From the NCBI GenBank assembly GCA_031276355.1, contig JAISNC010000083.1:1-40616 (forward strand): a stretch of DNA of 40,616 nt, written 5' to 3'. Source of the DNA: Odoribacteraceae bacterium (lineage in GTDB: Bacteria > Bacteroidota > Bacteroidia > Bacteroidales > Marinifilaceae). The notes under the pieces are model-generated. The model did no database searches. It was not told the DNA's origin and was given only the letters and a program-made list of their open reading frames with translations. Shown piece by piece: positions 1 through 7,447 of the stretch; position 1 is the stretch's first letter, and every line of letters starts with the position of its first letter. Made by a program: the position numbers and the translations under genes.

Positions 1-119
1 GAGGGTGTGTCAAAAGTAAAATGAACTCTCTGAGAATTGAATATTTGAAATCACTTTCAGATACCGACCCGAATAAAAAATACTAAAAGAGGGTGTGTTC
101 AGACTTTTGACACACCCTC
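1..119. repeat. MITE-like element with 17-bp terminal inverted repeats
   Basis: Bases 1-17 (gagggtgtgtcaaaagt) are the exact reverse complement of 103-119. The right terminus is itself a hairpin, because 89-98 pairs with 110-119. No reading frame fits between the ends, so this looks like a small non-autonomous element or the remnant of an insertion sequence. The window starts at its first base, so a left target duplication cannot be seen, and a longer element truncated by the window edge is also possible. The hairpin could serve as a transcription barrier just outside the prophage. Confidence 0.5.
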
Positions 120-139
120 CATTTTTTTGTTTGTATGGG

Positions 140-157
140 CGGAAAATTCAAATGTAC
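140..157 (-). other. Left prophage end, outermost transposase-site motif (L1)
   Basis: The 18 bases from 140 to 157 are the exact reverse complement of 32350-32367 at the other end. The shared core is gtacatttgaattttccg read inward from the right end. Matching inverted motifs at the outer edges of a transposable prophage are expected to be the binding sites that the transposase uses to pair the ends. The physical terminus should lie a few bases further left, near 128-134. Confidence 0.75.
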
Positions 158-231
158 TAAACGGATGTCGGGAGGGGCGGCGTAATGTGCGATGGGTCAA
201 TAGGTTGTTGGGGGGAGGGGAAATTTCAATG

Positions 232-248
232 ACAAATTCAAATGTGTA
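232..248 (-). other. Second left-end transposase-site motif (L2)
   Basis: This copy (acaaattcaaatgtgta) has the same orientation as L1 and differs from it by a few bases. It lies about 90 bases inward. Mu itself has three sites at each end, so multiple spaced copies are expected. Confidence 0.6.
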
Positions 249-326
249 TTTGCTTGACTTTTGGTTGACTTTTCGGGGCGATTACTTGAATCGAAGTTGA
301 ACCGGGGTTGAATCCACGAGCGATAG

Positions 327-347
327 GGGCCAAATAGGCCCTTTTTT
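327..347 (+). terminator. Rho-independent terminator, rightward, in left prophage end
   Basis: A perfect 5-bp stem GGGCC / GGCCC with loop AAATA is followed directly by six T. Read rightward it would stop transcription entering the phage from the left flank. No gene was found between the left end and this site, so its likely role is insulation. Confidence 0.55.
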
Positions 348-490
348 CGTGCTTTTTTGCCGTGTATCCCTTGCGCGTGAATAACTTGAACGACGGGGAG
401 GCGCAGCGGCCAGAACGGGTTTCCCTGGGCCAAAATGGCGGCCTGATGCCTTTAAATAATGTTTAAATTCCTAATGGGTACGTTAATCCT

Positions 491-505
491 GTACATTTGA
501 ATTTG
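491..505 (+). other. Third left-end transposase-site motif (L3)
   Basis: The sequence gtacatttgaatttg is identical to 32327-32341 near the right end, and is inverted relative to L1 and L2. It marks the inner limit of the recognisable left end. The rest of 158-811 holds L2, the terminators at 327-347 and 756-777, and A/T-rich runs. No convincing gene was seen there. Confidence 0.65.
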
Positions 506-755
506 TAGTAAAAAAGCCGTTTTTTGGCATTGGTGACGCAATGGATACATGAATGGATGACAAAGTCGATGTCAGGATTAAAGTGGTTAAACACCACGAG
601 CGGCCAAAAAAAGATGTAAAAAATGGCGTTTTCTTTTTATAGGCCTACCTATAATACACGAAAAAAAACAGGTAAAATCACGGGATATTTTCACTTGAAT
701 CACTATGTGACAGCGATTTAACTACAAACAGGGGTAAAATACCGCGTTTAGCGGG

Positions 756-777
756 AAAAAAGCCCTTGAAACGGGCC
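756..777 (-). terminator. Rho-independent terminator of the leftward repressor operon
   Basis: Read on the minus strand this is GCCC, loop GTTTCAA, GGGC and then six T. It lies 35 bases beyond the stop codon of the ORF6C-domain gene, so it would end the leftward repressor transcript. Confidence 0.6.
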
Positions 778-811
778 TATCCGGTGGTAGCGGCCTCTAT
801 ACGTGGTTGGA

Positions 812-1333
812 CTAAATTTTTATACTATATAATTTCGTGTAAAGTTTATTTAGCCTCGCATCGCTTAATTCAGTTAGTGAAGATAGTGGCTTTTTTAGGC
901 CCAACGAGGTAACCGCGAACTCGTGTATATCAATGCCTACCTGATTTGCCCTTGCGTGAATAGCCTTATACATGTCTTTCCGGTATCGCTCGTTATCTGC
1001 GTTTTTTAATTTGGGGCGATAGATAGCAATTTGCCTGTCGAGCCATTTGATGGCATCTTCATATTGATCTTTCTGGAGTAATTTATAGCTTGTAATACTA
1101 TATTTTTTATATAAGGCATTATATGCCTGTCCGAATGAATATTTGCTTTCTTCCGATCTTGATTCTGCGATTTTTTTTACTCTATCCTTGATTTCTTTAG
1201 CTTGGGCATCGTTGATATGGAGGCCTGGATCATGTACTACTTGTGTTCTTGTTATAAGTTTCTCGGTTTTAATAAAGTCCCCGGCTACCTGGATATTATT
1301 ATTTCCCTCGATTTTTTGATTGATTTTCTTCAT
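812..1333 (-). CDS. ORF6C-domain phage regulatory protein
   Basis: This is a 173-residue protein. Residues about 50-150 resemble the ORF6C domain found in phage antirepressor-type proteins: a helical, lysine-rich segment around YKLLQKDQYEDAIKWLDRQI. The first 20 residues contain GNNNIQVAGD, a motif almost repeated in the repressor encoded just upstream. The gene lies 12 bases downstream of the repressor and on the same strand, so the two are probably co-transcribed leftward and end at the hairpin near 756-777. Base composition is AT-richer than the early operon. A role in modulating lysogeny, as antirepressor or co-repressor, is inferred from context and the domain resemblance only. Confidence 0.6.
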   Translation of the reverse strand: MKKINQKIEGNNNIQVAGDFIKTEKLITRTQVVHDPGLHINDAQAKEIKDRVKKIAESRSEESKYSFGQAYNALYKKYSITSYKLLQKDQYEDAIKWLDRQIAIYRPKLKNADNERYRKDMYKAIHARANQVGIDIHEFAVTSLGLKKPLSSLTELSDARLNKLYTKLYSIKI

Positions 1334-1345
1334 GATGGCTCTTTT

Positions 1346-1795
1346 TTATTTGTTTGATAATATTGATAGCAACTTGTTGATTTGCGCGTCCTTTTCCTTG
1401 ATTTGCGCGTCCTTTTCCTTGATGCGTGCCTCTTTTTCGGCGAGGAGGCGTTCTTTTTCTTCTATCTGTGCTTTTAGCACGTCCGGGGAATCGCTATAAT
1501 AATGGCGGGCATCTACCTTGCTGTTATCTCCCGCTTGCACGTTATTATTCCCTATGATCGATTGATTGACGGTGTCTTCCTGGGCTATTGACACCTTTCC
1601 CTTACCGGTCAAGAGCCAATCGATGGAGATGTTGAATTTGGAAGATATTACCATTAGTTGTTGTATCGTCGGTGTCAGTTTCCCGCTCTCAATTTTGCTA
1701 TATTGACTGTTATCAATGCCTATCTCGCGCGAGAACTCCTTTCCTGATAGGCTTTGACTTTTTCTTAATTCTTTTATTCTTATATGAATATCCAT
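1346..1795 (-). CDS. XRE/CI-like helix-turn-helix phage repressor
   Basis: This is a 149-residue protein. Residues 1-65 form a typical XRE helix-turn-helix domain: IKELRKSQSLSGKEFSREIG, then NSQYSKIESGKLTPTIQQL, and the common end IDWLLTGKG. A linker carries IIGNNNVQAGD (about 80-90), like the motif in the neighbouring ORF6C protein. The C-terminal 40 residues are a charged coiled coil with the direct repeat IKEKDAQ-IKEKDAQ, probably for oligomerisation. There is no LexA-type peptidase domain, so induction is unlikely to be by self-cleavage. It is transcribed leftward, divergently from the early operon, as expected for the lysogeny repressor. The start ATG at 1793-1795 is followed directly by the helix-turn-helix. 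Confidence 0.85.
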   Translation of the reverse strand: MDIHIRIKELRKSQSLSGKEFSREIGIDNSQYSKIESGKLTPTIQQLMVISSKFNISIDWLLTGKGKVSIAQEDTVNQSIIGNNNVQAGDNSKVDARHYYSDSPDVLKAQIEEKERLLAEKEARIKEKDAQIKEKDAQINKLLSILSNK

Positions 1796-1818
1796 GTCGA
1801 TAAAATAAATAGAAAATT

Positions 1819-1862
1819 ATTCCATTTTTGCTTGCATGATGGAAATACATTCCATACATTTG
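1819..1862 (+). promoter_or_regulatory. Repressor operator overlapping the early promoter
   Basis: The spacer between the divergent repressor and early genes holds the dyad TGGAA-ATACA-TTCCA at 1840-1854 and a further half-site TTCCA at 1820-1824. A Bacteroidetes-type -7 box, TACATTTG, matching TAnnTTTG, sits at 1855-1862. A CTTG at 1831-1834 lies 20 bases before it, close to the usual -33 spacing. The dyad therefore lies exactly between the -33 and -7 boxes of the rightward early promoter. A weaker leftward box, TAATTTTC, lies on the minus strand at 1812-1819. Repressor binding here would shut the transposase operon and could autoregulate the repressor. Confidence 0.55.
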
Positions 1863-1930
1863 TGCCGTGGTCGTAACGTGACCGCGGGACAAATATATAA
1901 AAAATAAATAGCGATTAAAATCTGTTGATC

Positions 1931-2389
1931 ATGAAGAGACAAATTCTTTTACCCGTTGCCGTGGCGCGGGAGTTACGAGAAACTTTCAAGGTGGACCGCG
2001 GCATTCTGCGGCGCTCGTTGTGTTACGAGCGGAACGGCCCGCAGGCGCGGTTGTTGCGGGCGGCGGCGCTGGAGCGCGGCGGGGTGGTGTTCACGGGGGA
2101 GCCGGCGCCGCGGGGGTATTGCCCGCCGGTGGAGACGAGTTACGAGAAAGACGTGATCACGCGGTCGTTCGGGGATCGGGTGGAGTTGCGGGTGGAACGG
2201 TCGACGGAGACGGCGACGGTGGTGGTGGACGGGGCGCCGGTGGCACGGTTCCGGCGGGTGACGCTCGACGAGACGGGGTGTATCCTTTACTCGCTGGAGA
2301 AGATTCACGATCGATTGAGCGCGCCGGGCGAGGGCGGCGAGGGGGAGCGTGATGGCGACGTGGCATCGACTACAAGGCTACCGTCATGA
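1931..2389 (+). CDS. First early-operon protein, unknown function
   Basis: This is a 152-residue basic N-terminal protein of no family I recognise. The N-terminal 50 residues (LPVAVARELRETFKVDRGILRRSL and onward) look helical and could form a small DNA-binding fold. It is the first gene behind the early promoter, the position that Ner-type regulators hold in Mu, but homology to Ner is not visible. An upstream in-frame TTG at 1925 exists. The ATG at 1931, after gttgatc, fits the atcATG context of its neighbours better and was chosen. The stop overlaps the next start as ATGA. Confidence 0.65.
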   Translation: MKRQILLPVAVARELRETFKVDRGILRRSLCYERNGPQARLLRAAALERGGVVFTGEPAPRGYCPPVETSYEKDVITRSFGDRVELRVERSTETATVVVDGAPVARFRRVTLDETGCILYSLEKIHDRLSAPGEGGEGERDGDVASTTRLPS

Positions 2390-2592
2390 GGCTCACGATA
2401 AAACAACGAGCCAGGATTTACCTGACGTGCGGCTACCTGACGGGGATCCTCGAGGCGGAACGGGCATCTACCGGCAAGGGCGAGGAGGGGCACGAGGAGG
2501 ACGCGGTTTATAACGCCATCCAGGCGGCCCTCGGGAGCCTGGAGGAGGCCATCGAGCAAGACATATTACTGGTTAATAATCTATTAAATTAA
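2386..2592 (+). CDS. Small helical early protein, unknown
   Basis: This is a 68-residue, mostly helical protein with an acidic middle (KGEEGHEEDAVYNAIQAAL). The start overlaps the preceding stop by ATGA, so translation is probably coupled. No family was recognised. The operon position is the main evidence that it is real. Confidence 0.6.
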   Translation: MRLTIKQRARIYLTCGYLTGILEAERASTGKGEEGHEEDAVYNAIQAALGSLEEAIEQDILLVNNLLN

Positions 2593-2597
2593 GCATC

Positions 2598-2996
2598 ATG
2601 GAAACGATAACGGTAAATACCCCGGGGGGGAAGAGGGGACTTTTTGACCCGGCACGGCACGTGGAATACGTCACGATGACGGGGGACGTGGTATTACTCC
2701 CCAGGAATACAGGCGACTGCTCGTGCCGCGATATTCGGCAAAGGCACGCAGCAAGGAAACAAGCGCGGGCAATTTTACTGGGTCAGCTACCTCGACGTAT
2801 AACATGCAGGTGTGCTCAAAAAGCCCCGTGTCCACCGGGCCCGGCAGTTTCTCGCCTGACGCTTGAAGAAGTTCTACGGGGGCGGAGAACGTGTAGGGCG
2901 TGCACCAGTATTTATCTTCTGTTACAGGCAGACGTTCACGGCGAACAAACCGCAGAAGTCGTTTTAGGTCGCCTGTATCCTCTCGGGAGGAAGTGA
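2598..2996 (+). CDS. Early ORF with doubtful 3' half, unknown
   Basis: This is a 132-codon frame. Its start is convincing: six bases after the previous stop, in the usual agcatcATG context, with a plausible N-terminus (METITVNTPGGKRGLF, then VEYVTMTGDVVLLP). From about codon 40 the translation becomes rich in Arg and Cys and looks like the shadow of the minus-strand frame at 2671-3033. Either the short N-terminal part belonged to a longer gene interrupted by insertion of the minus-strand gene, or one of the two frames is spurious. Confidence 0.4.
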   Translation: METITVNTPGGKRGLFDPARHVEYVTMTGDVVLLPRNTGDCSCRDIRQRHAARKQARAILLGQLPRRITCRCAQKAPCPPGPAVSRLTLEEVLRGRRTCRACTSIYLLLQADVHGEQTAEVVLGRLYPLGRK

Positions 2997-3033
2997 CCGC
3001 GTAAAAGCAAATGGTGGCATGATACCTGGTCAT
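2671..3033 (-). CDS. Antisense accessory protein, unknown
   Basis: This 120-residue frame runs against the early operon. Its translation has the look of a folded alpha/beta protein: MTRYHATICFYAV, a basic helix LKRLLRFVRRERLP, and LYVEVADPVKLPALVSLL. The start follows aaaatcaatcatc, the typical leader of genes in this phage. Codon composition is less extreme than in its neighbours, suggesting a separately acquired moron gene. A TACATTCG box lies upstream on the minus strand, one mismatch from the -7 consensus, but without a clear -33 partner. No family was recognised. Confidence 0.5.
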   Translation of the reverse strand: MTRYHATICFYAVTSSREDTGDLKRLLRFVRRERLPVTEDKYWCTPYTFSAPVELLQASGEKLPGPVDTGLFEHTCMLYVEVADPVKLPALVSLLRAFAEYRGTSSRLYSWGVIPRPPSS

Positions 3034-3142
3034 GATGATTGATTTTAAAGTTGTACGACGCGAATGTAGCGATTTCCCGCGAACGCGAGGGCGTTACCCG
3101 GGGCGATACCGGCGCGGGAGCTGATTAAAAAATGAGGCGGGC

Positions 3143-5146
3143 ATGATAGAGTATAACGGGAAACGGTGCGTTACTTACGCGGAGTTGTCGGGGGTGCTGG
3201 ATCCTCGCTCGGTGCGGTATGGCGTTGAACGCGGGTTCATCGAGCAGGCGCGGCGCGCGTGCAAGGGCTCCCCGGCGTTGTTCGTCGTTGACACGTTGCC
3301 CGCCGCGGCGCGGGCGGAGGTTTACCGGCGGTGTCCCGACCCGGGGGGGGCGGCGGCGAGCGCGCCGTTCGTCGAGGCGGTCGAGGCGGACGGGGCGGCG
3401 TTGCATTTTTACGATGGTTACACGCTGGCGGACGGGCGGCACCTGTCGCGCGAGAAGGTGATGGAGTACGCGAACGGGGCGGCGGTCTTGAACGCGTTCC
3501 GGGCGTTGCTGGAGCGGGGTGACGGGGAGCGGTTGAAGCAGGGTCGCGGGCGGGTGAACCGGTCGGCGTTCTGGGCGGCGGCGGCGCGGGCGTTGCCGCG
3601 CGTGGCGGACGGGTGGCCGAACGGCTTGCCGGGGAACGCGCGGCGGTTGCAGGAGAGGTATAACGAGTACCGGCGGGAGGGTTACGTGGCGTTGATCCCG
3701 GGGAGGTACGGGACGCGTAACGCGGCGAAGGTGGACGACGGGGAGAAGGAGGCGCTTCTCGTGACGCTCATCGGGATGGGTAATAACCTGGACAACGCGC
3801 AGGTGGCGCGGTTGTATAACGAGGTGGGCGCGCGGGCTGGGTGGAAGGCGATCACGGCGCGGGCGGTGGGCACGTGGCGGGAGAAGCGTGACCTGGAGAC
3901 GTCGGCGAGCCGGCTGGGGGCGTCGCGTTTCCGGGCGCAGCGGGCGATGCAGGTGAAGCGGTCGCGGCCGACGTTGCCGCTGTTGTACTGGACGGTGGAC
4001 GGGTGGACGGCGGAGTTGCTGTACCGGCGGGTGGTGGAGCGCGGGGGGCGGCAGGTGACGACTTACTCGGAGCGGTTGACGGTGGTGATCGTGCTGGACC
4101 CGTGCGTGGATTACCCGGTGGGTTACGCGATCGGGGAGCGGGAGTGCCCGGCGTTGATCAAGGCGGCTTTCCGGGACGCGGTCAACCACACCGCCGCGTT
4201 GTTCGGCCAGCGTTACCGGGTGAACCAGTTGCAGACGGATAATTACGGGCGGGGGAGCCTTCGGCCGTTCTACGAGGTGACGTGCGAGACGTACACGCCG
4301 GCGCGGGCGCACAACGCGAAGGCGAAGGTGATAGAGCCGTTTTTCAATCATTTCAACCGGAAGTATTGCCAGTTGTACAAGAACTGGTCGGGTTTCGGGA
4401 TCACGTCGAACAAGAACCGGCAGCCGAACGGCGAGTTCTTGAACAGGTACCGGGGCTCGTTCCCGACGGAGGTGGAGTTGCGGGAGCGGCTGGCGTCGCT
4501 GGTGGAGGCGGAGCGGGCGGAGAAGCGGGAGCGGTACGTGGCGCTGTTCGCGGGTTTGCCGGGGGAGCGGAGGTTGCCGCTGTCGGACGAGCAGTACTTG
4601 CTGACGTTCGGGGAGGAGACGGGTCGCCGGCACGCGCTGGAGGGGCCGGGGTTGCGGGTGACGATCGGCGGCGAGCGTCACGATTACGATTGTTTCGACC
4701 CGCGTTTCCGGGAGTACGCGCACGTTCGCTGGGCGGTGAAGCACGACCCGGGTGATCTCTCCAGGGTGCTCGCCGTTAACGAGGATGAATCGCTCCGGTT
4801 CTTGCTGGAGCGGAAGCACGTTCAGCCGATGGCGCTGGCGGAGCGGTCGGCGGGTGACGCGGCGGCGCTGGAGCGGGTGTTCGCGTACAACAGGCAATTA
4901 GAGGGGATCGTCGGGGAGCGGATCTCGGGCTACCACCGCGTGGCGGAGCGGTTTCTCGAGGATCACCCGGGGCTGGACGTGGCGACGCGGTTGCTGGTGT
5001 GCGACAGCCGTGGTCAGCACAAGGATCACAAGCCGACGCGTCGCGCGGGGGCGCGGGAGATTGAAGATATCGAGGCGATCAAGGTCACGGCGGCGAGGGG
5101 GGTTGCCCCCGCGGTGGACGACGAGGCGATTTTCGACCTGTATTAA
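3143..5146 (+). CDS. DDE transposase (MuA-like)
   Basis: This 667-residue protein would catalyse strand transfer for integration and replicative transposition. It has an N-terminal DNA-binding part (about 1-70), a middle helical region (about 150-275), and an RNase-H-fold core. Acidic residues fall at the expected places: D286 in YWTVDGWT, D366 in LQTDNYG and E398 in AKAKVIEPFF, with the usual AHNAKAKVIE signature before the glutamate. A basic C-terminal tail follows, possibly for contact with the ATPase. Length matches MuA (663 residues). It is followed after 30 bases by the MuB-like gene, the classic order. The start at 3143 is the first ATG that keeps the full N-terminal domain. A long opposite-strand frame over this gene is a shadow of high GC content. 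Confidence 0.95.
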   Translation: MIEYNGKRCVTYAELSGVLDPRSVRYGVERGFIEQARRACKGSPALFVVDTLPAAARAEVYRRCPDPGGAAASAPFVEAVEADGAALHFYDGYTLADGRHLSREKVMEYANGAAVLNAFRALLERGDGERLKQGRGRVNRSAFWAAAARALPRVADGWPNGLPGNARRLQERYNEYRREGYVALIPGRYGTRNAAKVDDGEKEALLVTLIGMGNNLDNAQVARLYNEVGARAGWKAITARAVGTWREKRDLETSASRLGASRFRAQRAMQVKRSRPTLPLLYWTVDGWTAELLYRRVVERGGRQVTTYSERLTVVIVLDPCVDYPVGYAIGERECPALIKAAFRDAVNHTAALFGQRYRVNQLQTDNYGRGSLRPFYEVTCETYTPARAHNAKAKVIEPFFNHFNRKYCQLYKNWSGFGITSNKNRQPNGEFLNRYRGSFPTEVELRERLASLVEAERAEKRERYVALFAGLPGERRLPLSDEQYLLTFGEETGRRHALEGPGLRVTIGGERHDYDCFDPRFREYAHVRWAVKHDPGDLSRVLAVNEDESLRFLLERKHVQPMALAERSAGDAAALERVFAYNRQLEGIVGERISGYHRVAERFLEDHPGLDVATRLLVCDSRGQHKDHKPTRRAGAREIEDIEAIKVTAARGVAPAVDDEAIFDLY

Positions 5147-5176
5147 CCAGTAATCAAGTAATTAAATCAAGTAATC

Positions 5177-6043
5177 ATGAAAAATTCGGAAAAGGAACAA
5201 ATCAAGGGCAGGCTGGCGGGGTTCTGCCGCATCAAGGGGGGGCAGAACAAGGCGGCGAACGCGCTGCGGGGGGTGAGCGCGGCGACGATCTCGCAGGTGT
5301 TGAACGACAATCACGAGTTGATCAGCGACGAGATGTGGCGGACGATCGCGACGCAGGTGGGTCACGACCCGCGGGCGTGGGTGGTGGTGGAGACGCGGGG
5401 GTACCGGCGGGTGTACGACTTGCTGCGGGACGCGCGGGAGAACTCGCTGGTGTTCGCGGTGACGGGCGATGCCGGTTGCGGGAAGAGCGAGGCGATCAAG
5501 GGTTACGCGGGCGAGAACCGGGACGTTTACGCGTTGTCGTGCCCGGAGTACTGGAACCGGCGGCATTTCCTGGAGGAGTTGTCGCGGTGCATGGGTATCG
5601 CTCTCTCGGGCACCACGGTGCCGGAGATGATGTCGGAGGTGATCCTGGCGTTGAAGCGGAAGGAGTCGCCGCTGTTGATCCTGGACGAGGCGGACAAGTT
5701 GAGCGACCAGGTGCTTTATTTTTTCATCAGCCTGTATAACCGGCTGGAGGATCACGCGGGGATCGTGTTGTGCGCGACGGGTTTCCTGGAGAAGCGGGTG
5801 AAGCGGGGCGTGCGGCTGGGGCGGCGGGGTTACGCGGAGATTTACAGCCGGCTGGGGCGGCGTTTCATCCCGGTGCAGGCGGTGAACGGGGAGGATATCG
5901 CGGCGGTGTGCGTGGCGAACGGGGTGAGCGACCCGGCGGCGATCAACGAGATCATCGAGGATTGCGAGGGTGACCTGCGTCGGGTGAAGCGGAAGGTGCA
6001 CGCGCTGAAGCGGCGTTCCACCGGTCAAACGGGGGGGCGGTGA
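5177..6043 (+). CDS. MuB-like AAA+ ATPase, target-selection/transposition helper
   Basis: This is a 288-residue protein. Residues 15-60 form a helix-turn-helix (QNKAANALRGVSAATISQVL), as in MuB. An AAA+ module follows with Walker A GDAGCGKSE (97-105) and Walker B LLILDEAD (166-173). MuB-type proteins coat target DNA in an ATP-dependent way, deliver it to the transposase and give target immunity. The leader contains a short direct repeat, aatcaagtaat, twice. The stop overlaps the next start as TGATG. Confidence 0.92.
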   Translation: MKNSEKEQIKGRLAGFCRIKGGQNKAANALRGVSAATISQVLNDNHELISDEMWRTIATQVGHDPRAWVVVETRGYRRVYDLLRDARENSLVFAVTGDAGCGKSEAIKGYAGENRDVYALSCPEYWNRRHFLEELSRCMGIALSGTTVPEMMSEVILALKRKESPLLILDEADKLSDQVLYFFISLYNRLEDHAGIVLCATGFLEKRVKRGVRLGRRGYAEIYSRLGRRFIPVQAVNGEDIAAVCVANGVSDPAAINEIIEDCEGDLRRVKRKVHALKRRSTGQTGGR

Positions 6044-6714
6044 TGGCGCGGGCGGCGATCGATGGAGGCGCGCGGCTGGCGCGGGCGCTGAGCAACAGGA
6101 ACGTGTCGAGCGCGCGGTTCGAGGTGGCGGATTTCGACGGGGCGTGGCTGGCGTCGTTCGGGAGGCCGGAGTTGCGGGGCGCGTGGTTGATCCACGGGAA
6201 GAGCGGCGGTGGTAAGACGCACCTGGCGTTGATGTTGCTCAAGTACCTGTGTCGATTCGTGGACCGGGTGGCTTACGACACGCTGGAGCAGGGTTTGTCG
6301 CTGTCGTTCCAGAACGCGTGGCGGGACGCCGGGATGTCTGGGGCGGGTTCGCGGGTGATCGTGCTTGACCGGGAGTCGATCGATGATCTTCGCGCGCGGC
6401 TGCGGCGGCGTAAAAGCCCCGGGGTGGTGGTGATCGACTCGATCACGGCGCTGGAGGGGTTCACGCGGCCGGTGTTCACGCGGTTGACGCGGGATTTCCC
6501 GGGGAAGCTGTTCATCTTCGTGGCGCACGAGGAGGGCGGCAGGCCTTACCCGGCGATCGCGAATCACGTGCACAAGCTGGCGGAGGTGAAGGCGCGGGTG
6601 GAGGGTTACAAGGCGTTCGTGTCGACGCGGTTCCGGGGGGGCGACGGGGAGGGGGGGGCGGAGTTCGTGATCTGGGAGGAGGGGGCGGCGCGGTACTGGG
6701 TGGACAAGTTGTGA
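6043..6714 (+). CDS. P-loop ATPase of RecA-like type, early
   Basis: This 223-residue protein follows the MuB-like gene with a TGATG overlap. It has Walker A HGKSGGGKTH (about 51-60), Walker B VVVIDS (128-133) and a later FIFVAHEEGG segment that could be the sensor strand. The size and fold suggest a RecA/RadA-like or AAA_24-type nucleotide-binding protein. Mu has no clear counterpart, so a replication or recombination helper is an inference from position. The start ATG at 6043 is preferred over the in-frame GTG at 6040 because of the overlap pattern. Confidence 0.75.
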   Translation: MARAAIDGGARLARALSNRNVSSARFEVADFDGAWLASFGRPELRGAWLIHGKSGGGKTHLALMLLKYLCRFVDRVAYDTLEQGLSLSFQNAWRDAGMSGAGSRVIVLDRESIDDLRARLRRRKSPGVVVIDSITALEGFTRPVFTRLTRDFPGKLFIFVAHEEGGRPYPAIANHVHKLAEVKARVEGYKAFVSTRFRGGDGEGGAEFVIWEEGAARYWVDKL

Positions 6715-6744
6715 GTTTAATTTTTTAATTTAAAAATCAAGGAC

Positions 6745-7212
6745 ATGAAAACGATGGACAAGATTCACGGGGGTTTGCTCCGCAAGTTTCACGCGCTGTG
6801 CGGGGCGCTGGGTTTGACGGTGGACGAGAAGCGGGCGATCGCGGGGGGTTACGGGGTGGAGAGTAGCGCCGATCTCGACACGCACGCGTTGATCGACGTT
6901 TGCGCGGCGCTGGCGCGTCGGCTGGAGGGGGGCGGCGGCGGGGAGATGGACGCGGCGCGGAAGCGGGCGATGGCGGCGATCGGCGGTTACCTGCGGAAGG
7001 TGAACCGCGCGAGCGACGCGGCGATCATCAAGGGGATCGCGTGCCGGGTGACGGGGTACGCGTCTTTTAACAAGATCCCGCTGGAGCGGCTGCGGAACGT
7101 GTATCACGCGTTCCTGAACAAGCAGAAGGATATCGACGGGGCGGAGGCGGAGGCCACCCGGGCGTACCTGGAGTCCCTCTCGCGGCCGCGGCCGGGGGCG
7201 GTATTGAATTGA
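6745..7212 (+). CDS. GemA-like (Mu gp16 / DUF1018) early regulator
   Basis: This 155-residue protein has the typical GemA-family layout: an N-terminal segment with HGGLLRKFHALCGALGLTVDEKRAIAGGYGVESSADL, a middle helix, and a C-terminal part ending RLRNVYHAFLNKQKD. GemA in Mu affects host gene expression and gyrase-related functions, though its role is poorly defined. The gene sits in the expected early position after the ATPases, with an A/T-rich leader at 6715-6744. Confidence 0.75.
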   Translation: MKTMDKIHGGLLRKFHALCGALGLTVDEKRAIAGGYGVESSADLDTHALIDVCAALARRLEGGGGGEMDAARKRAMAAIGGYLRKVNRASDAAIIKGIACRVTGYASFNKIPLERLRNVYHAFLNKQKDIDGAEAEATRAYLESLSRPRPGAVLN

Positions 7213-7219
7213 CGCGGTC

Positions 7220-7420
7220 ATGGGCTGGACGGCACGACAGGCGGCGACGCGGTATTTCCGGCGTCACGGGGCGACGGTGGACCGGGCGAACCGGCTGGTG
7301 ATATTGCACTTTCCCCTCCTCCCGCGCGGGAAGAGGGGGGAGGTGGCCCGCGAGAAGCACGCGCGGGCGCTGGAGGGGGCGGGGTACGGGATCGCGAGGA
7401 GTATTTTTTTTGAACAATGA
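7220..7420 (+). CDS. Small basic early protein, unknown
   Basis: This is a 66-residue basic protein with alternating strands (RLVILHFPLLP) and a C-terminal helix. It starts 8 bases after the GemA-like gene at gtcATG. No family was recognised. Position and composition support it as a gene. Confidence 0.55.
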   Translation: MGWTARQAATRYFRRHGATVDRANRLVILHFPLLPRGKRGEVAREKHARALEGAGYGIARSIFFEQ

Positions 7421-7447
7421 TTAATAACCGATTAAAAAACAGGAATC

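Noticed and set aside
197-433. 78-codon minus-strand reading frame in the left end
   Set aside because: No protein-like pattern, and it overlaps a transposase-site motif and a terminator.
3125-4897. 590-codon minus-strand reading frame
   Set aside because: It is a shadow of the transposase: Arg/Pro/His-rich, without motifs, caused by very high GC at third positions.
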